From contig NZ_CP017702.1 in assembly GCF_002706745.1 (NCBI RefSeq), forward strand, positions 992,001 to 1,056,000: 64,000 nt of DNA, written 5' to 3'. Below, in pieces: positions 1 through 7,191 of the stretch (its first letter is position 1; every line of letters begins with the position of its first letter). The notes beneath the pieces were generated by a model, which was not told the DNA's origin, searched no databases, and was given only the letters and a program-made list of their open reading frames with translations. The translations under genes were made by a program, and so were the position numbers. Source of the stretch: Companilactobacillus farciminis KCTC 3681 = DSM 20184 (GTDB lineage: Bacteria > Bacillota > Bacilli > Lactobacillales > Lactobacillaceae).

Positions 1-338
1 CTGACAACAACTGGCACTTAATTGCATTGCCAACTGGCGATACTATCATCCAATCTTATGCCGTGCCAGAAGACAAAATCGTGTTTGGTTTCACTAAAAA
101 CTACATTCTAGGTGTCTCTGGTGCTGTGGAACTTAAGGAATACGATCAAACACTAGCAATCGAAGACATGGACTTATACATTGCTAAATTCTTCGGTATG
201 GGTGTTGCTAAGAATCAAAACGCATTCTTCGTGGCTGACATCTCTGGTATGGAAGGTGCAACTATTCCTGAACTTGAAGGCGCTCCTGACGTTAAGAGAG
301 CCGGCAAGATTGGCGATGTGAGTGAAGAGTCAAAATAG
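1..338 (+). CDS. phage major capsid protein, C-terminal part (5' end cut by window)
   Basis: The reading frame is open from the first bases, so this is the tail of a longer gene; the TTG at 27 is an internal codon, not a start. The visible residues include FTKNYILGVSG and DMDLYIAKFFGMG, which read like the end of an HK97-fold capsid protein. Position supports this: it lies directly before a connector gene, a head-closure gene and the tail genes, where siphophages keep their capsid gene. The frame stops at TAG 336-338. A second frame continues without a start codon from here (see the 332-502 entry). The capsid call comes from context and general appearance, not from a full domain. Confidence 0.65.
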   Translation, partial: DNNWHLIALPTGDTIIQSYAVPEDKIVFGFTKNYILGVSGAVELKEYDQTLAIEDMDLYIAKFFGMGVAKNQNAFFVADISGMEGATIPELEGAPDVKRAGKIGDVSEESK

Positions 339-362
339 AAACGCCATCCGAAAAAGATGGCG
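332..362 (+). promoter_or_regulatory. putative -1 frameshift signal: AAAA run, stop codon and hairpin
   Basis: The capsid frame reads TCA AAA TAG. Lys-AAA can re-pair one base back on AAAA at 332-335. Six bases after the run begins a perfect 7-bp stem, CGCCATC (342-348) with GATGGCG (356-362), and a 7-base loop. Distance and stem fit a frameshift stimulator. The heptamer (GTCAAAA) is not the canonical X XXY YYZ type, so efficiency would probably be low. Lactobacillus phage A2 is known to extend its capsid by -1 frameshifting. Confidence 0.45.
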
Positions 363-502
363 CCTTTGATACAGCTGGGACGGTTAAGCCTACAGCTGAA
401 CAGACAGTAGCCGAAATTAAAGCTTGGTTAGACAATCAAAAGATTGACTATACCGGCAAGACTACTAAAGACGACCTACTAGCATTAGTGCCTACAGAAT
501 AG
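332..502 (+). CDS. HeH/LEM-like C-terminal extension of the capsid, reached by a putative -1 frameshift
   Basis: In the -1 frame relative to the capsid gene there are 55 codons from 335 to 499, ending at TAG 500-502. The last 30 or so residues (VAEIKAWLDNQKIDYTG, then KTTKDDLLALV) have the pattern of HeH/LEM helix-extended-helix motifs found at the ends of phage structural proteins. The frame has an upstream stop at 323-325 and no ATG, GTG or TTG before the conserved part, and no ribosome site. A slip of tRNA-Lys by one base on AAAA (332-335), just before the capsid stop, would join the two frames. Alternatives are a start at ATA 335, or a sequencing or mutational frameshift in a once continuous gene. 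Confidence 0.5.
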   Translation, partial: KIETPSEKDGAFDTAGTVKPTAEQTVAEIKAWLDNQKIDYTGKTTKDDLLALVPTE

Positions 503-512
503 AGGTTAATAA

Positions 513-830
513 ATGAAATACGAGGTTAGTGACGAGCTGTTAACGCAAGTTAAAAGTGAGCTTCAAATTTCTTTTAACGAACGTGACAACAGTTTGAAAA
601 AAGCTATTAAACGCGGCATGGCATTCATCACCAGTAGAGCAGGACCAATCAACTTTGCTGGTGAATCAGAAGCATCGATAGTCGCTAATGATTTACTAAT
701 GAACTACTGTCGCTATTACTGGGACGGCTACAGGCAGATGTTCCCTGTGGACTATCAAAGTGACATCCTACATTTACAAATCGTTAACGGGGTAGCTAGG
801 AGGTCTATTGATGAAAAGACGACTGACTAA
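513..830 (+). CDS. phage head-tail connector (gp6-like)
   Basis: A 105-residue protein encoded straight after the capsid region. Its size, the helix-rich sequence with the middle segment SEASIVANDLLMNYCRYYWDG, and its place between capsid and head-closure genes match the gp6-like connector family of HK97-type siphophages. Such connectors form a ring under the portal and join the filled head to the tail. The ATG at 513 follows a weak AGAGG ribosome site. Its last 20 bases overlap the next gene, which suggests coupled translation. Confidence 0.7.
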   Translation: MKYEVSDELLTQVKSELQISFNERDNSLKKAIKRGMAFITSRAGPINFAGESEASIVANDLLMNYCRYYWDGYRQMFPVDYQSDILHLQIVNGVARRSIDEKTTD

Positions 831-1158
831 CTATACTGACGGAGTTTTAAGATATGGAACTATTAAAACTAAACGTAATGAATTTAAAGAGAAAATTGGG
901 TTTGAATTAAACGAATCAGGCTTTCTCTTTTTTAATTACAAACAAATTCGACAACAGGATGAGGATATCTTTAGCAGTGGTAAAGATCAGTCATCCAATT
1001 TAAAAGTTGAAACTTATTACGTCCCAGGTATCGATAAGCAGATTCACAAAGCTGTTATTAACGGCAATTACTACGAGATTGAATATATCGACTTATCGAC
1101 CGATAGGAAAAATATGTTTTGGTATCTCACTAAAGAAGGTGTATTGAATGAAGTTTAA
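811..1158 (+). CDS. phage head closure / head-tail adaptor protein
   Basis: A 115-residue protein. ATG 811 is preferred over the in-frame TTG 808 because the AGGAGGT at 798-804 is then better spaced. The sequence is beta-rich, with a C-terminal segment (AVINGNYYEIEYIDLST) typical of SPP1 gp16/HK97 gp7-like stopper proteins that plug the connector until DNA ejection. It overlaps the connector gene upstream by 20 bases and the next gene by 11, as expected in a tightly packed head-tail joining module. The assignment rests mainly on order and length. Confidence 0.6.
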   Translation: MKRRLTNYTDGVLRYGTIKTKRNEFKEKIGFELNESGFLFFNYKQIRQQDEDIFSSGKDQSSNLKVETYYVPGIDKQIHKAVINGNYYEIEYIDLSTDRKNMFWYLTKEGVLNEV

Positions 1159-1519
1159 AGATTCTTTAAAACTCGATAAGTTCATCGAAATCATGGACGG
1201 AGAAGATTATCCACTGTTTGATACGTCAATTGAAAAGGATGAAATTACGGCTAACAAATCGTTTTTTATTTATTCAAAAGACGGTGAGATTACACCAGCG
1301 CAAGAGAATCATAATCAATTCTTGCAGAAGTTCGTTCTATCTTTTATTACTCGCAACAACTCTCAAATCGATGTTTTAAAGCTTGCAGACAAGCTGACTA
1401 AGGCACGTCTCAGATTTACAGGTTCAGAGATTGACGACGGTAAATTCACTGATACAAACGAAGATGCCAAGATGATCACTTTGAACTTCGTTCATGTGAT
1501 TAAAGCAGGTGACTGGTAA
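1148..1519 (+). CDS. phage head-tail joining / minor tail protein
   Basis: A 123-residue protein lying third in the joining module. I do not recognise a specific family motif. Gene order in related siphophages usually places an HK97 gp10-like gene and a tail terminator gene here. The protein is mixed charge, without signal peptide or membrane helix. The start ATG 1148 overlaps the head-closure gene, and the stop (TAA 1517-1519) overlaps the next ATG by one base. Confidence 0.45.
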   Translation: MKFKDSLKLDKFIEIMDGEDYPLFDTSIEKDEITANKSFFIYSKDGEITPAQENHNQFLQKFVLSFITRNNSQIDVLKLADKLTKARLRFTGSEIDDGKFTDTNEDAKMITLNFVHVIKAGDW

Positions 1520-1926
1520 TGGCTGAATTCTTTTTAAACTATGACAGTTCAAAAGCCATTCAAAATGAAATGGCTAAGGTTCCTGATCGTGCCGAAGATG
1601 CTGTTAATAAAGTTTTACATACATATGGCGCTAAACAAGCAATTCAACAAATCGTTAAGTTTATGCCTATGTCAAATAGAAACAAAAAACACGCTAAAAA
1701 TTCTAATCCACTTAAATCAGATATGATGAACTTGGGATTTAGAGTTTATGCACGCGGTGGAGCAGCGAAGAACAAGGGTAGTTTCGGTTACCTGGTGTTT
1801 CCAAATGATGGTATTGGACCACATAACCTTATTGATCAAAGGTTCTTTGAACAAGGTGGGGAAGCTGCTTCAAATCCAATTTTTAGAAAAGTTATGGAAG
1901 CGTTAGAAGACGCAATGAAATTATAA
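1519..1926 (+). CDS. HK97 gp10-like tail completion protein
   Basis: A 135-residue protein with a helical N-terminus, a Lys/Asn-rich middle (around residues 50-65) and a beta segment near KGSFGYLVFPNDG. This layout matches HK97 gp10-like minor tail proteins, which sit between connector and tail tube. ATG 1519 overlaps the previous stop by one base. The following AAAGGAG site serves the tail tube gene. The next gene along is the major tail protein, so this is the last of the joining genes. Confidence 0.6.
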   Translation: MAEFFLNYDSSKAIQNEMAKVPDRAEDAVNKVLHTYGAKQAIQQIVKFMPMSNRNKKHAKNSNPLKSDMMNLGFRVYARGGAAKNKGSFGYLVFPNDGIGPHNLIDQRFFEQGGEAASNPIFRKVMEALEDAMKL

Positions 1927-1940
1927 AAGGAGAAATATAT

Positions 1941-2540
1941 ATGGCTGAAGAATTTACAACGTTTGACGAATACAAAGTTACAGATGCCGGTATTAAATGG
2001 TTTGAAAATGGTGCTTATGTCACTCCCTCAGTGAAGTTAGGGTGTACAGGAAAGCTTGAAATTGAAACTACATTAAAGACAGTAATTAAGAAATGTGAAG
2101 GCGATACAGTTCGTTCTGTGGATATTCCTACACAACTTAAATGTAAATTTACTGGTCATTTACCAGTTGAAAACCTTAGAAAAGTTTGGGGACTTAATAC
2201 AAAGGGCTTGAAGAAAGGCGTATTTGCTTATGGTACTGATTCACGTCAAGGCCGTGGAATTATGTCATTCGATGTATTAGATCTTGATGAGGAAATGACA
2301 ATGCTTAGAGCATTTCCAAACATGCAATTTTCAGGTGGTATGACTTGGGAACTAGAAAATGGTGGCGAAGAAATTGCCGAAATCGAACAAGAATTCATTG
2401 CCATGAAAGATGTCAATAACAAGTTCTTCTATGAAGCACTTAAGAGCGAAGTTGAACCTGATGTTGCTGACAAGTGGCTAACAGATTTCACACCGGAATT
2501 AGTACAAGCAACTTCCACAAGTGGAGATACAGTTGAATAG
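1941..2540 (+). CDS. phage major tail tube protein
   Basis: A 199-residue protein with a strong AAAGGAG site. The sequence is beta-rich and soluble, and includes DSRQGRGIMSFDVLDLDEE followed by FSGGMTWELENGGEEIAEIE, a pattern I associate with Firmicute siphophage major tail proteins. Its place immediately before the gpG/gpGT chaperones and the tape measure gene is diagnostic for the tail tube subunit. The protein polymerises into the hollow tail around the tape measure. Confidence 0.8.
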   Translation: MAEEFTTFDEYKVTDAGIKWFENGAYVTPSVKLGCTGKLEIETTLKTVIKKCEGDTVRSVDIPTQLKCKFTGHLPVENLRKVWGLNTKGLKKGVFAYGTDSRQGRGIMSFDVLDLDEEMTMLRAFPNMQFSGGMTWELENGGEEIAEIEQEFIAMKDVNNKFFYEALKSEVEPDVADKWLTDFTPELVQATSTSGDTVE

Positions 2541-2555
2541 TAGAGGAGTCTTAAA

Positions 2556-2942
2556 ATGATTACACAAATTACTTTGAACGATGGCGAAACTGTCAAAGTT
2601 AAGCCAAAAATCTCAGTCCACGCATTGAGAGAATTCCAATCAAAAGGTTTGCTTCCTAAATCATTACTGCAAGCGTTTGTTGGTGCTGATAAGGAACCGG
2701 ACAAGATGGAACCTTATCTTATCAACGCTGCTTGGCTTGCTTATGTGAATGGCAACCCTGGGACAACAATGACACAAGAACAATTTGAAGATAAGCTAGA
2801 CCTTAACTTTGAATTGTTTGGCAAGATTCTTGTGGACATGATTGGTGATGTTGCCGAAAGCGATAATAAACTGGCAAGCAGTTTTAAACGTTCAACAAAA
2901 AAAGGAAGTCGCAAGGACAAGAGAAAAAGACACCAAAACTAG
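2556..2942 (+). CDS. tail assembly chaperone gpG
   Basis: A 128-residue protein between the tail tube and tape measure genes, the fixed place of the gpG chaperone in siphophages. It begins MITQITLNDGETVKVKPKIS and ends in a strongly basic tail (KKGSRKDKRKRHQN). Chaperones of this kind coat the tape measure before tube assembly and do not enter the virion. The gene contains a canonical slippery heptamer near its end, so a minority of ribosomes should make a longer product (see 2556-3085). Confidence 0.75.
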   Translation: MITQITLNDGETVKVKPKISVHALREFQSKGLLPKSLLQAFVGADKEPDKMEPYLINAAWLAYVNGNPGTTMTQEQFEDKLDLNFELFGKILVDMIGDVAESDNKLASSFKRSTKKGSRKDKRKRHQN

Positions 2943-3085
2943 TAATAGAAAACGTAGAAGACCTATATAGCTTCTACGTTTTTTTTATAGGGTTAGATCC
3001 TGTCGTTGCGGAATACTGGAATATCGATAGTTTGACAAAACTAACAATTAATAAGATCGCAATTGAAAATTATTTGAATTCATAA
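2556..3085 (+). CDS. tail assembly chaperone gpGT, made by -1 frameshift
   Basis: If ribosomes slip back one base on A AAA AAA at 2897-2903, reading resumes with AGG at 2903. It then runs open through the gpG stop to TAA 3083-3085, about 60 further codons. The extension contains LYSFYVFFIGLDPVVAEYW and no start codon of its own near its beginning, as in other gpGT pairs. The longer protein is thought to bring gpG-coated tape measure to the tail tube subunits. The slip site is seen; its use is inferred from the lambda gpG/gpGT family. Confidence 0.75.
2897..2903 (+). promoter_or_regulatory. slippery heptamer A AAA AAA for gpGT frameshift
   Basis: In the gpG frame the codons are ACA AAA AAA GGA, giving a perfect X XXY YYZ heptamer. 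Both Lys anticodons can re-pair after a one-base backward slip. The -1 frame stays open for 60 codons past this point, so the site is very likely used. Confidence 0.75.
2951..2986 (+). terminator. terminator-like hairpin inside the gpGT extension
   Basis: A perfect 10-bp stem, AACGTAGAAG (2951-2960) with CTTCTACGTT (2971-2980), is followed by a run of eight Ts. It begins nine bases after the gpG stop and lies within the gpGT coding extension. It has the shape of an intrinsic terminator, and could reduce transcription from the tail tube genes into the tape measure. It lies about 48 bases past the slip site, probably too far to stimulate frameshifting. Confidence 0.55.
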
Positions 3086-3102
3086 AATAGAAAGGAGGTC
3101 AT

Positions 3103-3186
3103 CTAAGGACAAGCAAAGAGATTCAACTTGAATATAAGGTAATAAATCAGCAGTTCAAATCGGCTATTAAAGAAAATAGCAATGCT
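3103..3186 (+). other. in-frame N-terminal extension of the tape measure gene lacking a start codon
   Basis: Upstream of ATG 3187 the tape measure frame stays open and encodes TSKEIQLEYKVINQQFKSAI, which is the usual N-terminus of Lactobacillales tape measure proteins. A strong AAAGGAGGT (3091-3099) sits just before it. No ATG, GTG or TTG occurs in this frame at the right distance; the codons there are CAT CTA AGG ACA AGC. Either a rare start codon is used or the start has been mutated. Confidence 0.6.
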
Positions 3187-6100
3187 ATGACTTCTTTAAA
3201 TAAAGAATTTGCATTGCAAAAGGAACAGATGAGAAACACCTCATCTGAATCTGAGAAGTTAAATGCCAGTTTGACCAAGTTAAATAGTCAATACGAACTT
3301 GCAAAGAGTAAGACACAGATTACAGCTGAGGCGTTAGAAAACGTTAAGCGTGTAACCGGAGAGAATTCAGAAGAAACTCGTATTTGGACTAACAAACTTT
3401 TAACTGCTGAGAAACAAGAAGAATCGCTAAAAAATCGTATTCAATCAACTAATGCCAAGTTGAAAGAAGCTAAAACAGCGGAAAGCGAAGCGGCTCAAGC
3501 ATCTCAAAAAAGACAAGCTGCTTTAAAGTCCCTGGCATCCGAACAGAAAACGCTTGAATCCTCATCCAGGAATTTAACTAAGGAATACCAGTTAGAAGTT
3601 GCTCAGCTTGGCAATAACGCCAAAGCTAGTGATAAAGCAAGGCTGGCTAAGCAATATTATGCCAAACAAGAAAAGGCAACTGCTGAGCAGGTCAAGAACT
3701 TAGAGAAACAACTCTCTCTCGCTAAGAAGGAATACGGCGAGAATTCTCAAGAAGTTGAAGAGTTAAACGGGAAGTTGCTTGATGCTAAGAAAGCTAATCA
3801 GGAATTTGCTAATTCTTATGCCGACTCTACTAACAAAATGAAGAACTTCGGTAATGCTATGACTAGTGCAGGTAACAAATTGAAGTCTGTCGGTCGTGGT
3901 ATGACTGTTGGTGTCACTGCTCCAATCGTAGCTGGTGTTGCCGCATCAGTTAAAGCAGCTAGTGACTTCGATAGTGCATTTACTGGTGTTAAGAAAACTG
4001 TTGATGAGGTCAAAGATTCAAACGGCAAAGTCAAAGTTTCATATAAGGATTTGGAAAACGGCATTCGGAGCATGGCTAAGACTATCCCGGCCACTACTAC
4101 CGAGATTTCTCACGTTGCGGAAGCTGCTGGGCAATTAGGAATTAAAACACCTAACGTCTTAAGCTTTACTAGAACCATGATTGACATGGGACAAGCAACT
4201 AACATGTCATCAGAAGATGCTGCTACCGCACTAGCTAAGTTGGCTAATATCACCGGTATGCCACAAAAGAACTTCGATCGTTTAGGTTCGGCAATCGTTA
4301 ACCTTGGTAATAATATGGCGACTACTGAGTCAGACATCGTGGATATGTCACTTCGTTTAGCTGGTACTGGTCATCAAGTTGGTTTGACTGAATCACAAAT
4401 CACAGGACTAGCCGCTGCTATGTCATCTGTAGGTATTCAAGCAGAGGCTGGTGGTGGTGCCATGTCTCGTGTCATGCAAAAGATTAATACGTCTGTTGCT
4501 AGTGGTGGCGATTCACTAGACAAGTTCGCCAAAGTTTCTGGCATGTCCTCATCCGAATTCAAGAAACATTGGAAAGATGACGCATCGGGTGCCATCGTCA
4601 AGTTCGTTAAAGGACTTGGAAAAGCAAAAGCAAGTGGCAAAGATGTCACTTCTATGCTTAAGGATATGGGTATCAATTCCACGCAAGAAATTGATACTAT
4701 GCTACGTCTTTCAGGTGCCGGAGATACATTATCAAAAGCACTTAAGATATCTGGTGATGGCTGGAAAGAGAATTCAGCTTTAACGCAAGAAGCTGAAAAG
4801 AGATACTCAACTTTCAACTCAAAATTAAAGATTGTTAAAAATAAGGTTTCTGATTTAGGTATTGAATTCGGTGGTCCTTTGATGGACGCACTAAGTGATG
4901 TGCTTGATGCCTTGCAACCGGTATTTAAAGTTCTTGAAAATGCAGCTAAAGCATTTAGTAATGCTAGTCCAGAGACTCAAAAGTTCGTAGTTGCATTACT
5001 TGCGATTGCGGCGGCAATTGGACCAGTCATATCAGTGGTTGGTACGTTGCTATCAGTGCTTGGATCAATAGCGACTGTTATTGGAACGGCGGCAGTTGCA
5101 CCTGTCGCATTAGTAGCCGCTATTGTTGCAGCAGTCACAGTGATAGTCACATTTGTAGTCACGCACTGGCAAGAAATTCAAACAATGACGGCTTCGGTCT
5201 GGAATTCGATTGTTACAACATTGTCCAATGTGTGGAACTCAATAGTTCAAGGTGCATCTAGTATATTTTCCAGCTTAGGTGCGTTTTTTAGTTCGATTTG
5301 GCAAAGTATTTCTACCACCGTTTCGAGCGTGTGGACGGGAATAGTCACATTCTTAACGACGTTGTGGACGAACGTGGTTACTGTTGCATCAACAATCTGG
5401 GGAACTTTATCCAGCGTATTTACTGTGATTTTTATGACTATCCAGTCAGTTATCCAAGGCGTGTGGACGTTTATAAGTTCTTGGCTCCAATGGACATGGC
5501 AAGCCATAGTTGCACTAACAGCTCCAATCTGGCAACCTATAGCCGCATTCTTTAGTAATTTATGGCAAACAATCTCCACAGTTGTACAATCGGTATGGCA
5601 ATCTATAAGCTCATTCTTGTCGAGTTTATGGAATTATATAACTTCAATTGCTAGATCAGTTTTTACCGCTTTATCTAACTTCTTTAGCACAACTTGGAAT
5701 GCCATTAAGTCAGTTACAAGCTCAGTTTGGAATGCTATTAAATCTGTTATCACGAATGTATGGAACGGAATTAAATCGGCTGTAACTTCGGCGCTAAATG
5801 CTGTTAAATCAGCGGTTACTAACGGGTGGAATGCTGTAAAGTCTGCTACATCAAGCGCTCTAAACGCTGTGAAATCTGTTGTATCTAACATTTGGAATGG
5901 AATTAAATCAACAATTTCAAACGTTGTCAATTCGGTAAAATCAGTAGTTTCAAGTGGTTGGAACGCTGTTAAATCTGTAACATCCAGCGTTTGGAGTGGA
6001 ATTAAGTCAGCAATGGTAGCACCAATCCAAGCCGCTAAATCGACTATTTCTGGAATTGTTAACGCAATAAAAGGATTTTTCTCGGGAATGCACCTTAGAA

Positions 6101-6501
6101 TTCCTAATATTAGCTTGCCACCATTGCCACATTTTCATTTATCTGGAAAGTTTAGCTTGAAACCACCATCAGTACCACACTTGTCTGTAACTTGGAATGC
6201 TATTGGTGGAATCATGAAGGCACCAACCATTTTTGGAATGAACGGCGGTAATTTACAAGGCGGTGGCGAAGCTGGTCCGGAAGCAATTTTGCCATTGAAC
6301 TTTAAGAACTTATCAGTAATTGGTAATCAAATTGCACAAGCGACTGATGAGAAGGCTAAACAATCAGTAGTCCAAAACATTCAAATGACTTTCAATAACA
6401 CTGTTAGAAATGATAGCGATATTGATAAGATTTTCGAACGTGCTGACGATTGGATTGGTCAAAGAGGTAACAAATCTAGTTTTGGAGTTAGGGGGTATTA
6501 G
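3187..6501 (+). CDS. phage tail tape measure protein
   Basis: A protein of 1104 residues from the first canonical ATG. The order is an N-terminal coiled coil (about residues 1-210), a TP901-type tape measure core with conserved SDFDSAFTGVKKTVDEV and EISHVAEAAGQLGIK, a hydrophobic stretch near residues 600-660, and then 25 exact 11-residue repeats (5200-6024). The C-terminal domain contains GEAGPEAILPL, a motif common at the end of tape measure proteins. The protein sets tail length and helps DNA cross the cell envelope. ATG 3187 has no ribosome site; the true start is likely about 28 codons earlier. The gene is complete otherwise. Confidence 0.9.
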   Translation: MTSLNKEFALQKEQMRNTSSESEKLNASLTKLNSQYELAKSKTQITAEALENVKRVTGENSEETRIWTNKLLTAEKQEESLKNRIQSTNAKLKEAKTAESEAAQASQKRQAALKSLASEQKTLESSSRNLTKEYQLEVAQLGNNAKASDKARLAKQYYAKQEKATAEQVKNLEKQLSLAKKEYGENSQEVEELNGKLLDAKKANQEFANSYADSTNKMKNFGNAMTSAGNKLKSVGRGMTVGVTAPIVAGVAASVKAASDFDSAFTGVKKTVDEVKDSNGKVKVSYKDLENGIRSMAKTIPATTTEISHVAEAAGQLGIKTPNVLSFTRTMIDMGQATNMSSEDAATALAKLANITGMPQKNFDRLGSAIVNLGNNMATTESDIVDMSLRLAGTGHQVGLTESQITGLAAAMSSVGIQAEAGGGAMSRVMQKINTSVASGGDSLDKFAKVSGMSSSEFKKHWKDDASGAIVKFVKGLGKAKASGKDVTSMLKDMGINSTQEIDTMLRLSGAGDTLSKALKISGDGWKENSALTQEAEKRYSTFNSKLKIVKNKVSDLGIEFGGPLMDALSDVLDALQPVFKVLENAAKAFSNASPETQKFVVALLAIAAAIGPVISVVGTLLSVLGSIATVIGTAAVAPVALVAAIVAAVTVIVTFVVTHWQEIQTMTASVWNSIVTTLSNVWNSIVQGASSIFSSLGAFFSSIWQSISTTVSSVWTGIVTFLTTLWTNVVTVASTIWGTLSSVFTVIFMTIQSVIQGVWTFISSWLQWTWQAIVALTAPIWQPIAAFFSNLWQTISTVVQSVWQSISSFLSSLWNYITSIARSVFTALSNFFSTTWNAIKSVTSSVWNAIKSVITNVWNGIKSAVTSALNAVKSAVTNGWNAVKSATSSALNAVKSVVSNIWNGIKSTISNVVNSVKSVVSSGWNAVKSVTSSVWSGIKSAMVAPIQAAKSTISGIVNAIKGFFSGMHLRIPNISLPPLPHFHLSGKFSLKPPSVPHLSVTWNAIGGIMKAPTIFGMNGGNLQGGGEAGPEAILPLNFKNLSVIGNQIAQATDEKAKQSVVQNIQMTFNNTVRNDSDIDKIFERADDWIGQRGNKSSFGVRGY
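5200..6024 (+). repeat. 25 tandem 11-codon (hendecad) repeats in the tape measure gene
   Basis: Units of 33 bases start with Trp, Phe, Leu or Val at every eleventh residue from 5200 to 5992 without losing register. Nineteen units begin with Trp. Units 16-25 share a W-N-A/G-I/V-K-S core. Hendecads suit long alpha-helical bundles. Amino-acid conservation is much higher than DNA identity, so this is an old protein repeat and not a recent DNA duplication. Confidence 0.85.
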
Positions 6502-7191
6502 ATGACACTACACATGGTAATTGATGGAGTCTACGATTCGGACATGCTGCTAGCTGTCGAAGACCGACCAGCTCTATCAAATCCAAATTATGAGTTTGAA
6601 TCCGATTATGTAGATGGTAGGAACGGAAGTTTAAGCCGATTGAAATATATCAAGGATGTAACTCAAAAAGTAAAATTCAATATGTTGGAAGATTTCAACG
6701 TAAAAGAAAAGCTACGACACATAAAATCGTGGCTTTTTAACTGTAAAAAAATAAGATTCGATGACAATATCGTTTATCGCAAAGTTAAGTATGTCGAGAT
6801 TGGAGATATCGATAATGAGATCGCCGAGTATGGATCGTTCGAAGTCTCATTCGTGTGCGACCCATTCGAATATCATGTCGGTAATGATGAGGTAACCGTC
6901 GCCAAAGATGGAATTATTTTCAATCGCGGAACTATCTACTCGCTCCCAAAACTTGAAATTATGGGGAGCGGTGAGGGAGTCGTTACGATTAATGACCAAG
7001 CTATTGAACTGAACTTGACCGTAGAACACGCCTATATAGACTCTGAAATTCAAGAGATTTATAAGGATGATACGAATCTAGGTTTATCAATGGTTGGCGA
7101 TTTTCCTCGCTTAATACCTGGTCAAAACGACATCGAAATTAGTGGCGACTTCGATACTGTGAAATTTAACGTAAGGGAGAGATATCTATGA
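6502..7191 (+). CDS. distal tail protein Dit
   Basis: A 229-residue Sipho_tail/Dit-family protein, encoded straight after the tape measure gene. The N-terminal half includes YEFESDYVDGRNGSLSRLKY and VKFNMLEDFNVKEKLRHIK, with FEVSFVCDPFEYHV at the hinge between the ring domain and the galectin-like C-terminal domain. Dit hexamers form the tail-tip hub that carries Tal and the baseplate proteins. The stop overlaps the ATG of the Tal gene (ATGA at 7188-7191), consistent with translational coupling. Confidence 0.85.
   Translation: MTLHMVIDGVYDSDMLLAVEDRPALSNPNYEFESDYVDGRNGSLSRLKYIKDVTQKVKFNMLEDFNVKEKLRHIKSWLFNCKKIRFDDNIVYRKVKYVEIGDIDNEIAEYGSFEVSFVCDPFEYHVGNDEVTVAKDGIIFNRGTIYSLPKLEIMGSGEGVVTINDQAIELNLTVEHAYIDSEIQEIYKDDTNLGLSMVGDFPRLIPGQNDIEISGDFDTVKFNVRERYL

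Noticed and set aside
335..502. HeH-like frame as a separate small gene starting at ATA 335
   Set aside because: No ribosome site stands before it, and rare ATA starts are exceptional. A frameshift from the capsid fits the hairpin and AAAA run better, though it is not proven.
3816..5930. Several long minus-strand frames opposite the tape measure gene
   Set aside because: They arise from the repetitive codon use of the gene, have no ribosome sites, and lack recognisable protein features.
5200..6024. 33-base periodicity as a CRISPR-like array
   Set aside because: The periodicity is in frame with the tape measure and follows amino-acid, not nucleotide, conservation. There are no uniform repeats and unique spacers.
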